A stretch of 64,000 bases of DNA from Sulfitobacter sp. F26204 (GCF_026410305.1 NZ_JAPMLQ010000002.1:558001-622000), one strand, 5' to 3'; counted from the first letter of the stretch, positions 41,193-50,684 are shown. The notes: generated by a model not told the origin, from the letters alone. Numbers and translations are program-made.

Positions 41193-42752
41193 ATGGATAT
41201 GTTTGATGACGGGGCCAACGGGCCGACAGACGGGAACAACAGCCCGGAATTTTCGGTCACGGAGTTATCTGGCGCAATCAAACGCATCATTGAAGGTGAG
41301 TTTTCTCATGTGCGCATCAAGGGTGAGGTGGGCCGCGTCAGCCGTCCCCGGTCGGGGCATATCTATCTGGATCTGAAAGACGATAAATCCGTCATAAACG
41401 GGGTGATCTGGAAAGGTGTTTCCGCCCGGCTTGAGACGCAGCCCGAAGAGGGCATGGAGGTGGTTGCAACCGGGCGCATCACGACCTTTGGCGGACAGTC
41501 GAAATACCAGATCATTATCGAAGACATCAAACCCGCCGGCATGGGGGCCTTGATGGCATTGCTGGAAAAGCGCAAGAAAATGCTGGCGGCAGAGGGGCTG
41601 TTTGACGCTTCGCGTAAGCGACCACTGCCTTATTTGCCAGAGATCATCGGCGTTGTGACCTCCCCCTCTGGTGCCGTGATCCGTGACATATTGCATCGAT
41701 TGCGCGACCGGTTTCCGCGCAAGGTCTTGATCTGGCCGGTAGCGGTGCAGGGTGCCAAATCAGCACCGGAAGTCGCCCGCGCGATCGAAGGGTTCAACGC
41801 CCTGACTCCCGGGGGCAGCATGCCGCGCCCCGATCTGTTGATCGTTGCACGCGGTGGGGGATCGGTCGAGGATCTGTGGGGGTTTAACGAGGAAATCGTG
41901 GCGCGGGCGGTGGCGGCGGGAACGATCCCGTTGATTTCGGCCGTGGGGCACGAGACAGACACGACCCTGATTGATTTTGTTTCTGACAAGCGGGCACCAA
42001 CGCCAACGGCGGCCGCCGAATTGGCGGTGCCGGTGCGTCACGAATTGCTGGCGTGGCTGGAGGGGCAATCGGCACGCATGGGCCAGTTGTTGAGCAATGG
42101 ATTGACGGCGCGGGCGCAACGGTTGCGCGACATGAGCCGCGCCTTGCCACGCGCAGAAACTTTGCTGGATGGTCCACGACAGCGGCTGGATCGTGCGGGA
42201 GAGCAACTGGGGCCTGCACTGATTGCCGGTGTGCAACGGCGGCGTGTGCGTTTGGCGGATGTGTCAGGATCGCTGCGCCCGGCGACCCTGCGCCAGCGCG
42301 TGGCGAATGACCATCGGCGGCTGGAGGAACGAGCGGGGCGACTTGGACCTGCTTTGGGGCGGGGTGTGGCGGAAAAACGCGATCGCTTTGAAAGCCGTGC
42401 CAAAGCCTTTCGGCCAGCAGCGCTTGCGCGCGAACATACCGCGAAGGCCGAAGCCTTTGGCAAACTGGTACTTCGACTGTCCGAGGCCGGCATGCGCCAG
42501 ACCCAAGGATGGCGTCAAAAACTGACGGCGCTGGAACGGTTGCGCAATACATTGGGATACGAGGCGACATTGGAACGCGGCTATGCCGTTGTGCGTGGCG
42601 ACGGGGCTGTGGTGACAGATACCAGGACGGCCCAAAAAGCGGCCGTGCTGGAGATACAATTCGCGGACGGGCGGATGCTCGTTGGGAGTAAACCTGCGGC
42701 CAACCGCAAGAAGGCCGCGCCGGAAACGCCCGAACAGGGGTCCTTGTTGTAG
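41193..42752 (+). CDS. xseA: Exodeoxyribonuclease VII large subunit
   Basis: A 519-residue XseA. N-terminal OB-fold (about 18-110: Val-Arg-Ile-Lys-Gly-Glu-Val-Gly-Arg, His-Ile-Tyr-Leu-Asp-Leu-Lys-Asp), catalytic domain with Gly-Val-Val-Thr-Ser-Pro-Ser-Gly-Ala-Val-Ile-Arg-Asp, Val-Ala-Arg-Gly-Gly-Gly-Ser, and Ala-Val-Gly-His-Glu-Thr-Asp, then a long Arg-rich coiled-coil. It degrades single-stranded DNA with XseB, which is not in this window. Length is slightly above the usual 440-460, mainly from the Arg/Ala-rich C-terminal half. Confidence 0.95.
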   Translation: MDMFDDGANGPTDGNNSPEFSVTELSGAIKRIIEGEFSHVRIKGEVGRVSRPRSGHIYLDLKDDKSVINGVIWKGVSARLETQPEEGMEVVATGRITTFGGQSKYQIIIEDIKPAGMGALMALLEKRKKMLAAEGLFDASRKRPLPYLPEIIGVVTSPSGAVIRDILHRLRDRFPRKVLIWPVAVQGAKSAPEVARAIEGFNALTPGGSMPRPDLLIVARGGGSVEDLWGFNEEIVARAVAAGTIPLISAVGHETDTTLIDFVSDKRAPTPTAAAELAVPVRHELLAWLEGQSARMGQLLSNGLTARAQRLRDMSRALPRAETLLDGPRQRLDRAGEQLGPALIAGVQRRRVRLADVSGSLRPATLRQRVANDHRRLEERAGRLGPALGRGVAEKRDRFESRAKAFRPAALAREHTAKAEAFGKLVLRLSEAGMRQTQGWRQKLTALERLRNTLGYEATLERGYAVVRGDGAVVTDTRTAQKAAVLEIQFADGRMLVGSKPAANRKKAAPETPEQGSLL

Positions 42753-42843
42753 CAGGTTAATTTACCCCGCTGCGGAGAGCGCGGCGCCTACGGACGGTAA
42801 ACAAGACCAAAAGAGAGGCGGCCAGGGTGCCCGGCCTGAACTG

Positions 42844-43236
42844 TCAGACCCCGACCTTTGGTCCAAGGCAGAGCATTTTTTCATCGCGGTCCCGTGCTTC
42901 GTAGAGTTCGGTTGTATTGGGGCGATTTTCAAAGCGGGCAATGAGACCAGTGGTGCCGCGTCTGAAACTCCAGCATTGAGGATCGGGATTGTTCTCATAG
43001 ATGAAACAGATCAACCCATTGGCCTCGTACCATTCACCCTGTTTGCAATCCCCATCCAGAAAAGACCATTCGACGCGGCGGTTTTCGTGATATATTTCCG
43101 CGCCATAAGCTTGGCCGTTCTGACCGAAGAACAGGGTTTTTCCACGGGTATAGTCGTCAAATTCCTTGGCAGTCATGAGGTCTTGCGCCGCGAGGGGCGC
43201 TGCAAGGAGGCTAAGCAGGAGGGCAAGCTGTTTCAT
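42844..43236 (-). CDS. Exported protein of unknown function (130 aa)
   Basis: A 130-residue precursor with signal peptide (cut after Leu-Ala-Ala, about 17). The mature part has a Tyr/Trp/Cys-rich pattern: Asp-Asp-Tyr-Thr-Arg-Gly-Lys-Thr-Leu-Phe-Phe, Trp-Ser-Phe-Leu-Asp-Gly-Asp-Cys, Ile-Cys-Phe-Ile-Tyr, and Gln-Cys-Trp-Ser-Phe, so disulfides are likely. It resembles short conserved hypothetical proteins of roseobacters. No function is known. It is codirectional with, and just downstream of, the alkane-monooxygenase-like gene. Confidence 0.7.
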   Translation of the reverse strand: MKQLALLLSLLAAPLAAQDLMTAKEFDDYTRGKTLFFGQNGQAYGAEIYHENRRVEWSFLDGDCKQGEWYEANGLICFIYENNPDPQCWSFRRGTTGLIARFENRPNTTELYEARDRDEKMLCLGPKVGV

Positions 43237-43275
43237 CCTGCAACATTGCCAGAATTCGGCACGGCTTGCTAGCGG

Positions 43276-44286
43276 TCAGGCCGGTTTTTGCCACCTGGCA
43301 ACACGATGATCCATAATCCGCCGCCAAACGGGGGGCAGCAGCGCAAGGACTGCCATTACCGGAAGGGAATGTGGCAGGATGGGCATGGTGTCCGGGGTGA
43401 CTTGCAAGGCCGGAAAGGCGCGGGCAGGGCGCAGATGATGATCGGAGTGTTTTGGCGCATTCAGCATCATCGCGCTGGAATACCATTTCGGCGCGTTCCA
43501 ACTGTGTTGTGGGCCAATCGGTTCGGGCTTGCCATTGGCCAGTGTGGCGCGGCGCAGACCGTAATGTTGCACATAGTCCGATAACAGCAGTTGTAACTGG
43601 GCATAAAACGCAATGGCGAGATAGATGATGGTGCCCTTGTGACCGGCAATCATATAGGCGCTGACTAAAGCGACGCCTGCACCGCCGATATAGGCGACAT
43701 AAGGATGGCTCAAAGGCGGAGAATTATGCGCGCGGGCCCGACGCGATGTTTCGGCGCGCCAGCCCGCGATGAATTCGCCACTGAGGGCACGCAGGGCGTA
43801 GGCCCAGAACCCTTCGCCCTTACGGGCGGAATTGGGGTCGGTCCTTGTTGCGGCATAGATGTGATGCACGTGAAGATGCGCTGAGACATGATGCCCGTGC
43901 AACAGCGAGATATAAAGGGCGGCACCGACACGGCGAGGAAACCGGGCAGTCGCATGTATCAACTCATGTGCGTTCGAGTTGGAGACCTGTCCGAAGTAAA
44001 GCCCAAGACCCGTGAAAAGCAATATCCTGTCGATAAGTGACAAAGACCCTGGCGTGGCAAGTGCCCAGATTCCCAATGCCAAAAGCGGGAAATGCACAGC
44101 TGCGAGGGCCATGCTGAGGCTGCGCCCGTTGTTGCCTGTGTCAGGTAGCGCATGTGCGATTTTGTCCATGAAGAATACAAAAACAGTGATCGACAGCACA
44201 CCCGAAGGCGCAAAGTGACCGCCGAACAGGCATCCCAGGGCCAGCAGCGCGGCGGGAGTGAGGCTGGCGACGGCGTACCAGAACAT
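43276..44286 (-). CDS. Alkane 1-monooxygenase (AlkB-like di-iron membrane enzyme)
   Basis: A 336-residue integral membrane protein with about six helices. The three histidine boxes of the AlkB/fatty-acid desaturase superfamily are present: His107-Glu-Leu-Ile-His111, the box around His132-His133...His137-x-His139-x-His141-His142, and a late His-Ser-Asp-His-His. Members hydroxylate alkanes or similar chains using rubredoxin or ferredoxin. It is a little shorter than Pseudomonas AlkB. The nearest electron donor candidate is the ferredoxin 5 kb away; no rubredoxin gene is seen. Confidence 0.85.
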   Translation of the reverse strand: MFWYAVASLTPAALLALGCLFGGHFAPSGVLSITVFVFFMDKIAHALPDTGNNGRSLSMALAAVHFPLLALGIWALATPGSLSLIDRILLFTGLGLYFGQVSNSNAHELIHATARFPRRVGAALYISLLHGHHVSAHLHVHHIYAATRTDPNSARKGEGFWAYALRALSGEFIAGWRAETSRRARAHNSPPLSHPYVAYIGGAGVALVSAYMIAGHKGTIIYLAIAFYAQLQLLLSDYVQHYGLRRATLANGKPEPIGPQHSWNAPKWYSSAMMLNAPKHSDHHLRPARAFPALQVTPDTMPILPHSLPVMAVLALLPPVWRRIMDHRVARWQKPA

Positions 44287-44467
44287 ATAAGCGATCTCTT
44301 GTTTGTTTCGGCTCTGTCTCTATAGATGAAATTTGAACCCTCAAAGTAAATATCGTGGCACTGTCGTGTCTTGTGCCGCGCAAAGAGCAAGGGAATTGTC
44401 GTTTTTGATCATGTGACCTTTGTGGTACTTGATAGGAATACCTTGATACAGACTGAAGGGATATTTC

Positions 44468-46180
44468 ATGGCGCTGGACAATGATGGCAAGACGGCGGGC
44501 AGGGGTCCGCGAAAGGGCGTCTGGAAATCCGGCAAGGGGAAAGGACGTCACCATACCAAGGGACGTCAATTGCTGGACGGTCCATGGGGTGAAGTGCGCG
44601 CGTTGTTGGGGGACAGACCACGCGATGCTGATCTGTTGATCGAGTTTCTGCATTTGATACAGGACGCCTATGGCTGCCTCTCTGCGGCACATCTGCGTGC
44701 GCTGGCAGAGGAAATGCGGATGTCGATGGCAGAAGTCTATGAGGTTGCGACCTTTTATGCACATTTCGATGTGGTCAAAGAGGGAGAGCTGCCACCACCC
44801 GCCCTGACGATCCGAGTGTGCGATTCACTTTCGTGTGAATTGGCCGGGGCGCAGGCACTGAAGGCCGCTTTGGAGGATGGTCTGGATGCTTCTCAAGTAA
44901 GGGTCTTGCGGGCTCCTTGCATGGGGCGCTGTGATACGGCACCGGTTCTGGAAATCGGGCACAATCACATCGATCTTGCCACGCCGGAAAAGGTTCATGC
45001 AGCGATTGCTGCAGGGGATACCCATGCCCGTATCCCAGCCTATCAGACCTATGCCGATTATGCCGCCGATGGGGGCTATGCAACATTGACGGCGCTGCGT
45101 GAAGACGGCGATTGGGAATCTGTTCAGGACAAGGTGCTGGCCTCGGGTCTGCGCGGATTGGGGGGCGCCGGGTTCCCTTCCGGTAAAAAGTGGGGCTTTG
45201 TCAGAGCAAACACAGGCCCACGCTATATGGCTGTGAACGGGGACGAGGGGGAGCCGGGAACATTCAAGGATCGCTATTACCTAGAGCGGGTGCCGCATCT
45301 TTTCCTTGAAGGCATGTTGATTGCAGCATGGGCTGTCGAAGCCGAAAAGGTTTTCATCTACATGCGCGATGAGTATCCGGCAGTGCTGGGGATTCTGGCA
45401 ACTGAAATCAAGGCACTGGAAAGTGCAGGTATCGTTCAGCCAGGCTTTATCGACCTGCGACGGGGCGCGGGTGCCTATATCTGTGGCGAAGAATCCGCGA
45501 TGATCGAAAGCATCGAAGGCAAACGCGGTATGCCGCGCCACCGTCCACCGTTTGTGGCGCAGGTGGGCCTTTTTGGTCAGCCGACCTTGGTGCATAATGT
45601 CGAGACATTGCATTGGGTTGCCCGTGTTTGCCGTGAGGGACCCGAGGTGCTTTCGGGGGTTGAGAAGAATGGGCGCAAGGGGCTGCGGTCCTATTCTGTA
45701 TCGGGCCGCGTTGCGCGTCCGGGGATGTATCTGTTGCCAGCGGGGTCAACGATAAGCGATGTGATCGAGGCCGCCGGGGGTATGGCCGAAGGCCAGGTAT
45801 TCAAAGCCTACCAGCCCGGCGGGCCGTCATCGGGGCTGTTGCCAGCCTCAATGAACGACATCCCGCTCGATTTTGATACCTTGCAACCGCATGGCACCTT
45901 TATTGGGTCGGCGGCAGTGGTCGTTTTGTCCGAGGATGATTCGGCGCGGGCAGCGGCACTGAACATGCTCAGGTTCTTCGAAGATGAAAGCTGCGGGCAA
46001 TGCACGCCCTGCCGCGTCGGCTGTGAAAAGGCCGTAAAGTTGATGCAGGCAGAGCGGTGGGACACCGCGCTGTTGGAGGAACTGTCCAGCGCGATGGTGG
46101 ATGCTTCGATTTGTGGGCTGGGGCAGGCGGCACCAAATCCGATCCGCATGGTGATGAAGCATTTTGCAGATGAGGTTTGA
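44468..46180 (+). CDS. NuoE-NuoF fused NADH-dehydrogenase-like subunit (FdsB-type)
   Basis: A 570-residue fusion. Residues about 35-185 are a NuoE-like thioredoxin-fold [2Fe-2S] domain with Cys118-x4-Cys123 and Cys151-x3-Cys155. From about 190 it is NuoF-like: Gly-Leu-Gly-Gly-Ala-Gly-Phe-Pro-Ser-Gly-Lys-Lys-Trp (NADH/FMN), Asn-Gly-Asp-Glu-Gly-Glu-Pro-Gly-Thr-Phe-Lys-Asp, an SLBB domain, and Cys-Gly-Gln-Cys-Thr-Pro-Cys-Arg with a later Cys for a [4Fe-4S] cluster. This is the layout of FdsB, the NAD-reducing subunit of soluble formate dehydrogenases. The catalytic molybdenum subunit and FdsC/D are not adjacent: the next gene is a convergent transglycosylase. Confidence 0.88.
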   Translation: MALDNDGKTAGRGPRKGVWKSGKGKGRHHTKGRQLLDGPWGEVRALLGDRPRDADLLIEFLHLIQDAYGCLSAAHLRALAEEMRMSMAEVYEVATFYAHFDVVKEGELPPPALTIRVCDSLSCELAGAQALKAALEDGLDASQVRVLRAPCMGRCDTAPVLEIGHNHIDLATPEKVHAAIAAGDTHARIPAYQTYADYAADGGYATLTALREDGDWESVQDKVLASGLRGLGGAGFPSGKKWGFVRANTGPRYMAVNGDEGEPGTFKDRYYLERVPHLFLEGMLIAAWAVEAEKVFIYMRDEYPAVLGILATEIKALESAGIVQPGFIDLRRGAGAYICGEESAMIESIEGKRGMPRHRPPFVAQVGLFGQPTLVHNVETLHWVARVCREGPEVLSGVEKNGRKGLRSYSVSGRVARPGMYLLPAGSTISDVIEAAGGMAEGQVFKAYQPGGPSSGLLPASMNDIPLDFDTLQPHGTFIGSAAVVVLSEDDSARAAALNMLRFFEDESCGQCTPCRVGCEKAVKLMQAERWDTALLEELSSAMVDASICGLGQAAPNPIRMVMKHFADEV

Positions 46181-46241
46181 CGCAATCGGTGCAAGAGCGT
46201 CACGAGTCGGGGCGATCAAAGCAGGTTCCGCATCCTAACTG

Positions 46242-47162
46242 TCAATTCTGCATGACGCGACAATTACATCCTTGCCTGCGCATGGCATCGCAGAGCTGTT
46301 TTGCGCTGTCGCGGCTATTGCGGCCATATCGCGCAAAATAGTATCCCTTTTTGCGCGCTACCTTGTGAGGTTTGTAAATCAGTTCTACCGGTTCCTTGCC
46401 AATGACACTGCGGCAGGATGCCGTCTGTCTGCGTGCGCCTGAGCGGGCTGCCTTTTTGGATTGGGCAAAGCCGACTTGCACGCCCCAAGGCTTGATCTTG
46501 GGGGCAGGTGGTTTGGGGCGAACCAGTGGCGTGATCCGGCGATTTTGCGCCATTGAATAGCAGGCGGTCAGAAAATCCTCGGTTTGGGACAATCGCATGT
46601 CATGTTGTTTGGGTTTTGCATCGCGCCAGTCCTCGGCATCCAATCCCGTGATGATCGGTACATAGTTCATTGTTTCCGGTGCCAACCCCTTGCCCAGCAA
46701 GAATCCTTCGGCCCGTCGTTCCCCGCCGTTGTAACCAATCGCTGCCAATCCCTCGTTGCCATATCGTTTTACCATCTCGGCCAGATATTGCGCGGAATGT
46801 TCCAGGGCATCGGCGGGGTTGTAGGGGTCTTTCAACCCGCGACGCCTGGCGGTTGAGGGAATGAACTGTGCGATGCCACGTGCATTCGCATGGCTCAGGG
46901 CATTGGGATCAAAGCGGCTTTCTTGCCAGATCAGACGGGCAAAGAACCCAGTGTTCAGCCCGTGACGTTGGGATAAATTCAGGATCGCATTGCAGGTGTC
47001 ATAAACAAAGTGACTGGGGCGGATGCAATGCGCATGCCCCCATTTCTGTGTCGTGCACATGCGACCAGGTTCAGCCCGTGTCGCGACAGGCATGCTACTG
47101 ACGAAAAGTACAAAAACGAAGACAAACAGACGGTACATGGGCTGTTGGTGCGGTGTTCGCAT
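46242..47162 (-). CDS. Lytic transglycosylase, SLT domain
   Basis: A 306-residue exported protein with an N-terminal Phe/Val-rich signal. The SLT catalytic domain (about 45-180) shows Ile-Trp-Gln-Glu-Ser-Arg-Phe-Asp with the acid Glu, Ala-Arg-Gly-Ile-Ala-Gln-Phe-Ile-Pro, and Ile-Gly-Tyr-Asn-Gly-Gly. The C-terminus is basic and Cys-containing, with a SPOR-like strand pattern. It cleaves peptidoglycan glycan strands. The start ATG 47162 has an AAGG just upstream; an ATG eight codons later is an alternative. It is divergent from ftsY. Confidence 0.88.
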   Translation of the reverse strand: MRTPHQQPMYRLFVFVFVLFVSSMPVATRAEPGRMCTTQKWGHAHCIRPSHFVYDTCNAILNLSQRHGLNTGFFARLIWQESRFDPNALSHANARGIAQFIPSTARRRGLKDPYNPADALEHSAQYLAEMVKRYGNEGLAAIGYNGGERRAEGFLLGKGLAPETMNYVPIITGLDAEDWRDAKPKQHDMRLSQTEDFLTACYSMAQNRRITPLVRPKPPAPKIKPWGVQVGFAQSKKAARSGARRQTASCRSVIGKEPVELIYKPHKVARKKGYYFARYGRNSRDSAKQLCDAMRRQGCNCRVMQN

Positions 47163-47244
47163 CCTTATGTCAATTCCAAGAGGCGCACTTCCATCCTGTG
47201 AAAAGAGGGGGTAAGCCTGATCCAAACTGGTGCGGAGGCCTTCC

Positions 47245-48831
47245 TTGGCGTTTTTCAAGAAACTCAAAGACAAATTGTTCAAGTCGTCGTCGAAAATCGA
47301 CGAGGGATTGGAAGCGATTGTCAGTGACGGTGGCGAAGTCGAGACTACGGTTGACGATAGCGTTGACACCGTTAACGCTGTTGCGGCTCAAGCCGGAGAG
47401 CAGTCAGCCGCACAGCGCGCCGAAGATGCAGAACACCAGGTCCAAGAAGATGCCCGCCTCGTAAAAGAGCAAGCAGCGCGTGAAGCGGCAGGGCAGGCGG
47501 TTCGCGAAGAAGCAGAGCGTCTGGCAGCAGCAAAAGCAGCGCAAGAAAAGCGCGAAGCCGAAAATGAGCAAGCCCGTGCCGCCAGTGCAAAAGCCGTTCA
47601 GGAAGCCGCGGACGAGGCGGCACGTCGCGCAGCGGTAGAAGCAGCGCAGGAGGCTGAAACTGCACGGATGGCCGAGGCTGAGGCCGCTGCCGAAGAGGCC
47701 CGCCTGGCTGAGGAGGACCGCATCGCGCAAGAAGCTCGTCGCGCCGAAGAAGCCGCAGAGGCCGCTGCTGCGGAATCAGCAAAAGCCGCCCGTCAGGCCG
47801 AAGAAGAGCAAGCCGCTGCCAAAGCTGGCGAGCGTGCCGCCGAGGAAAAAGCCGCTCAGGACGCCGCCGCAAAAGCAGAGCCCTTGCGCAGCACCTTAAC
47901 ACCCGTGACACCGGAACTGATTAAATCCACTGAAATGGCTCCAAAGCCGGGGCTACTGGGCCGTCTAATGGGACGCAGTGCGCCCAAGACCGTTGTGCGC
48001 CGGGTTCTCGATGATGACATGCTGGAACAACTCGAAGAGTTGTTGATCACAGCAGATATGGGGGTGGATACCGCGCTAAGGGTTACTGCCAATATGGCTG
48101 AAGGTCGCTTTGGCAAGAGACTGTCGGTGGCAGAAATCAAGGAACTGATGGCAAATGAAATTGCCCGTATCATGGATCCTGTTGCACGCCCCTTGCCGCT
48201 GTATCCCAAGACACCACAGGTGGTGTTGGTGGTTGGGGTCAACGGGTCGGGCAAGACCACGACAATCGGCAAACTCGCCAGTCAGTTCAAGGCAGCAGGT
48301 AAATCTGTGGTGATTGCTGCGGGTGACACCTTTCGTGCTGCGGCGGTTGAGCAACTACAGGTCTGGGGAGACCGGGCCGGCGTGCCAGTGCTCACCGCTG
48401 CACAGGGGTCCGATCCGGCCAGCCTGGCATTTGATGCCATGACCCGTGCCGAAGCCGACGGCGCGGATCTTTTGCTGATCGACACCGCAGGGCGATTGCA
48501 AAACCGTAGCGACCTGATGGAGGAATTGGCCAAGATCGTACGGGTGATACGTAAAAAGGATCCGGATGCACCTCACAATACGCTGTTGGTACTGGATGCC
48601 ACGACTGGGCAGAACGCATTGAACCAGGTAAAGGTGTTTCAAGACATTTCGGATGTTTCCGGGCTTGTGATGACCAAGCTGGATGGCACAGCCAAGGGGG
48701 GGGTCCTGGTGGCGCTGGCGGACAAGTTCGGCCTGCCTATTCACGCGATTGGCGTAGGTGAACAAATTTATGATCTATCCCCCTTTGATCCGCAGGATTT
48801 CGCCGACGCCTTGGTAGGCTACGAAAGGTGA
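47245..48831 (+). CDS. ftsY: Signal recognition particle receptor FtsY
   Basis: A 528-residue SRP receptor. After a short basic start, residues about 30-225 are an Ala/Glu/Arg-rich acidic, highly helical A-domain with repeats of Ala-Ala-Glu units, longer than in E. coli relative to its core. The NG domain follows: Gly-Val-Asn-Gly-Ser-Gly-Lys-Thr-Thr-Thr (G1), Asp-Thr-Phe-Arg-Ala-Ala-Ala, Asp-Thr-Ala-Gly-Arg-Leu-Gln, and Thr-Lys-Leu-Asp-Gly-Thr-Ala-Lys-Gly-Gly. The GGAGG site at 47234-47238 fits the TTG at 47245 and not the GTG at 47230, giving the expected Ala-Phe-Phe-Lys-Lys-Leu-Lys start. Confidence 0.94.
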   Translation: MAFFKKLKDKLFKSSSKIDEGLEAIVSDGGEVETTVDDSVDTVNAVAAQAGEQSAAQRAEDAEHQVQEDARLVKEQAAREAAGQAVREEAERLAAAKAAQEKREAENEQARAASAKAVQEAADEAARRAAVEAAQEAETARMAEAEAAAEEARLAEEDRIAQEARRAEEAAEAAAAESAKAARQAEEEQAAAKAGERAAEEKAAQDAAAKAEPLRSTLTPVTPELIKSTEMAPKPGLLGRLMGRSAPKTVVRRVLDDDMLEQLEELLITADMGVDTALRVTANMAEGRFGKRLSVAEIKELMANEIARIMDPVARPLPLYPKTPQVVLVVGVNGSGKTTTIGKLASQFKAAGKSVVIAAGDTFRAAAVEQLQVWGDRAGVPVLTAAQGSDPASLAFDAMTRAEADGADLLLIDTAGRLQNRSDLMEELAKIVRVIRKKDPDAPHNTLLVLDATTGQNALNQVKVFQDISDVSGLVMTKLDGTAKGGVLVALADKFGLPIHAIGVGEQIYDLSPFDPQDFADALVGYER

Positions 48832-49166
48832 AGATCACCGGGCATCCGTTTTCAACAAGCGCGCAGGTGAGAGACGGTATTCCGCTGTCAGTTGGTCCGG
48901 TACCAGTTCCCCAATTTGTTGATAATGACGATAGCGCGGTATTTGCTTGCAGTGGCGCGGCACCCTCGTTGCAGGATGTGCATTCTGTATTGATGGGTGC
49001 AGGGCGGGCGCAGACCCAGACCGGCTCTGATCAAGTGGCTGTGATGGCGTTCGACCACTGGCAAGACCGGCGTCGCAACCTGTTCGTGCCAAAAGATGTG
49101 CAACATATCCGGCGTTTTCCTTTCGCCTGTCGGTCTTGCGATGATGTCTGAACCGGAGGGCAGGTC
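48832..49166 (+). other. Gap after ftsY with an uncertain overlapping ORF
   Basis: A 107-codon frame (GTG 48828 to 49151) starts inside the ftsY stop overlap. It has no recognisable domain, no signal peptide, and a composition rich in Val, Ser, Asp and Arg. Frames of similar length exist on the other strand. The overlap with ftsY is the only reason to suspect a gene; I leave it uncalled. Confidence 0.35.
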
Positions 49167-50069
49167 GTGACTGACTGGCTAGTGTCGATTGAAGGGAGCG
49201 AAACTGGACACAGTGTCGCGCTGTTCCTAGCCATCATGGCGGCAATCCTGCATGCGGTTTTCGGTGCCTTGCAAAAGGGCCGCCATGATCCCTGGTTGAC
49301 ACGCGGTGCAATTGATTTTTGCTATTGCGTGATGGCGGCCCCTTTTGCGTTGCTTGTCGTACCTTGGCCGGAACCGCATATGTGGCTGATTTTTCTTGGC
49401 GCATTTGCCATTCATATCGTTTACAAATGCTTGCAGGCTTGGGCCTATACCAAAGGTGCCTATACCGTCGTTTATCCGGTGGTGCGTGGCACAGGGCCAC
49501 TGTTTGCCGTCATCGGTGCCTATCTGATCTTTGATGAACGCTTTAGCGGGATACAATGGTTCGGCGTCGGGATATTACTGATGGGTATCTTTGGCCTTGC
49601 GATCTACAACATGAAATACCTTGTGTCGGAACGTGACACGTTGAACGCGGCGCTTGCCATTGCGTTGCTGACTGGTCTGTTTGTGGCGCTTTATACCACC
49701 TACGATGCTTTCGGTATACGTGCGACGCAGAACCCTTTTACCTTTCTGGCGTGGTTTTTCATGATTGACGGGCTGCTTATGCCATTCATCGCGGCAGGGC
49801 GTTGGCTCCGCATGGAGAACGCCCCGGCGCTTGGGCCTTTGATGACGCGTGGATTTTTTGGCGGGATCGTCGCCTTTCTCAGTTTTGGGGCCATCATGAT
49901 GGCCACACGTCTTGACAAAGTGGGCGAAGCGGCCGTCCTGCGCGAAACATCAACTGTGTTTGCCGCATTGATTGGTGTCGTTTTCCTGAAAGAAACGGTA
50001 GGCCCACGACGCGTTGGCTTGATGGCATTGATTGCGCTGGGGGCTGTGATAGTTGAAATGGGTGGATAG
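49167..50069 (+). CDS. EamA/DMT family transporter
   Basis: A 300-residue inner-membrane protein with ten predicted helices in two EamA repeats (about 15-145 and 155-298), containing Tyr-Pro-Val-Val-Arg-Gly-Thr-Gly-Pro-Leu and, in the second half, Leu-Arg-Glu-Thr-Ser-Thr-Val-Phe-Ala-Ala-Leu-Ile-Gly-Val. DMT proteins export or import small metabolites. The substrate is not predictable. Start is GTG 49167 after GGAGGG. yciB begins 10 bases downstream. Confidence 0.9.
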   Translation: MTDWLVSIEGSETGHSVALFLAIMAAILHAVFGALQKGRHDPWLTRGAIDFCYCVMAAPFALLVVPWPEPHMWLIFLGAFAIHIVYKCLQAWAYTKGAYTVVYPVVRGTGPLFAVIGAYLIFDERFSGIQWFGVGILLMGIFGLAIYNMKYLVSERDTLNAALAIALLTGLFVALYTTYDAFGIRATQNPFTFLAWFFMIDGLLMPFIAAGRWLRMENAPALGPLMTRGFFGGIVAFLSFGAIMMATRLDKVGEAAVLRETSTVFAALIGVVFLKETVGPRRVGLMALIALGAVIVEMGG

Positions 50070-50078
50070 GAGAGCACC

Positions 50079-50684
50079 ATGCCTGAGCCAAAGACCATCA
50101 ACCCGATTCTGAAACAAGTACTCGAACTCGGGCCTCCCTTGCTGTTCTTTGTCATTTACCTGCGTATCCGCGACGATATGTTCAGTTTTGGCGGGACTGA
50201 ATATTCGGGTTTCATCGTGGCAACGCTTGTTTTTGTGCCAATCCTGTTGGTGTCGATGGCGGTGCTCTGGATGCTGACGGGGCAACTCAGCCGAATGCAG
50301 ATATTCACGGCGTTCATGGTGATTTTCTTTGGCGGTCTTACTGCATGGTTCAATGACGAGCGGTTCTTTAAAATGAAAACCACCATCGTCTATGCGTTTT
50401 TTGCCGCCATTTTGTCGATCGGGCTGTTGCGCGGACAAAGCTATCTGGCCTTTGTCATGTCCGAAATGATCCCTATGAAACACGAAGGCTGGATGTTGTT
50501 GACGCGACGGTTGACTGTATTTTTCATCTGTCTGGCGGCGGGTAATGAAATCGTATGGCGTACGATGTCCACAGATGCCTGGGTCAAGATTGAAACCTTT
50601 GGTTTTCCGGTCCTGATGTTCCTTTTTCTGTGGAGCCAGATCGTCGCGCTTGAGCGATTTACAGAGACAGACGAAGCTGAATAA
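50079..50684 (+). CDS. yciB: YciB family inner-membrane septation-related protein
   Basis: A 201-residue protein with about five membrane helices and the YciB/IspA pattern: Leu-Gly-Pro-Pro-Leu-Leu-Phe-Phe-Val near the start, Gly-Gly-Leu-Thr-Ala-Trp-Phe-Asn-Asp-Glu-Arg-Phe-Phe-Lys-Met-Lys-Thr, and Asn-Glu-Ile-Val-Trp-Arg. It is linked to cell envelope synthesis and division in other bacteria. Preceded by AGGAG, and cotranscribed with the DMT gene by spacing. Confidence 0.9.
   Translation: MPEPKTINPILKQVLELGPPLLFFVIYLRIRDDMFSFGGTEYSGFIVATLVFVPILLVSMAVLWMLTGQLSRMQIFTAFMVIFFGGLTAWFNDERFFKMKTTIVYAFFAAILSIGLLRGQSYLAFVMSEMIPMKHEGWMLLTRRLTVFFICLAAGNEIVWRTMSTDAWVKIETFGFPVLMFLFLWSQIVALERFTETDEAE

Noticed and set aside
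41884..42570. Minus-strand frame of 228 codons
   Set aside because: Antisense to xseA; Pro/Ala/Arg-rich shadow typical of high-GC genes.
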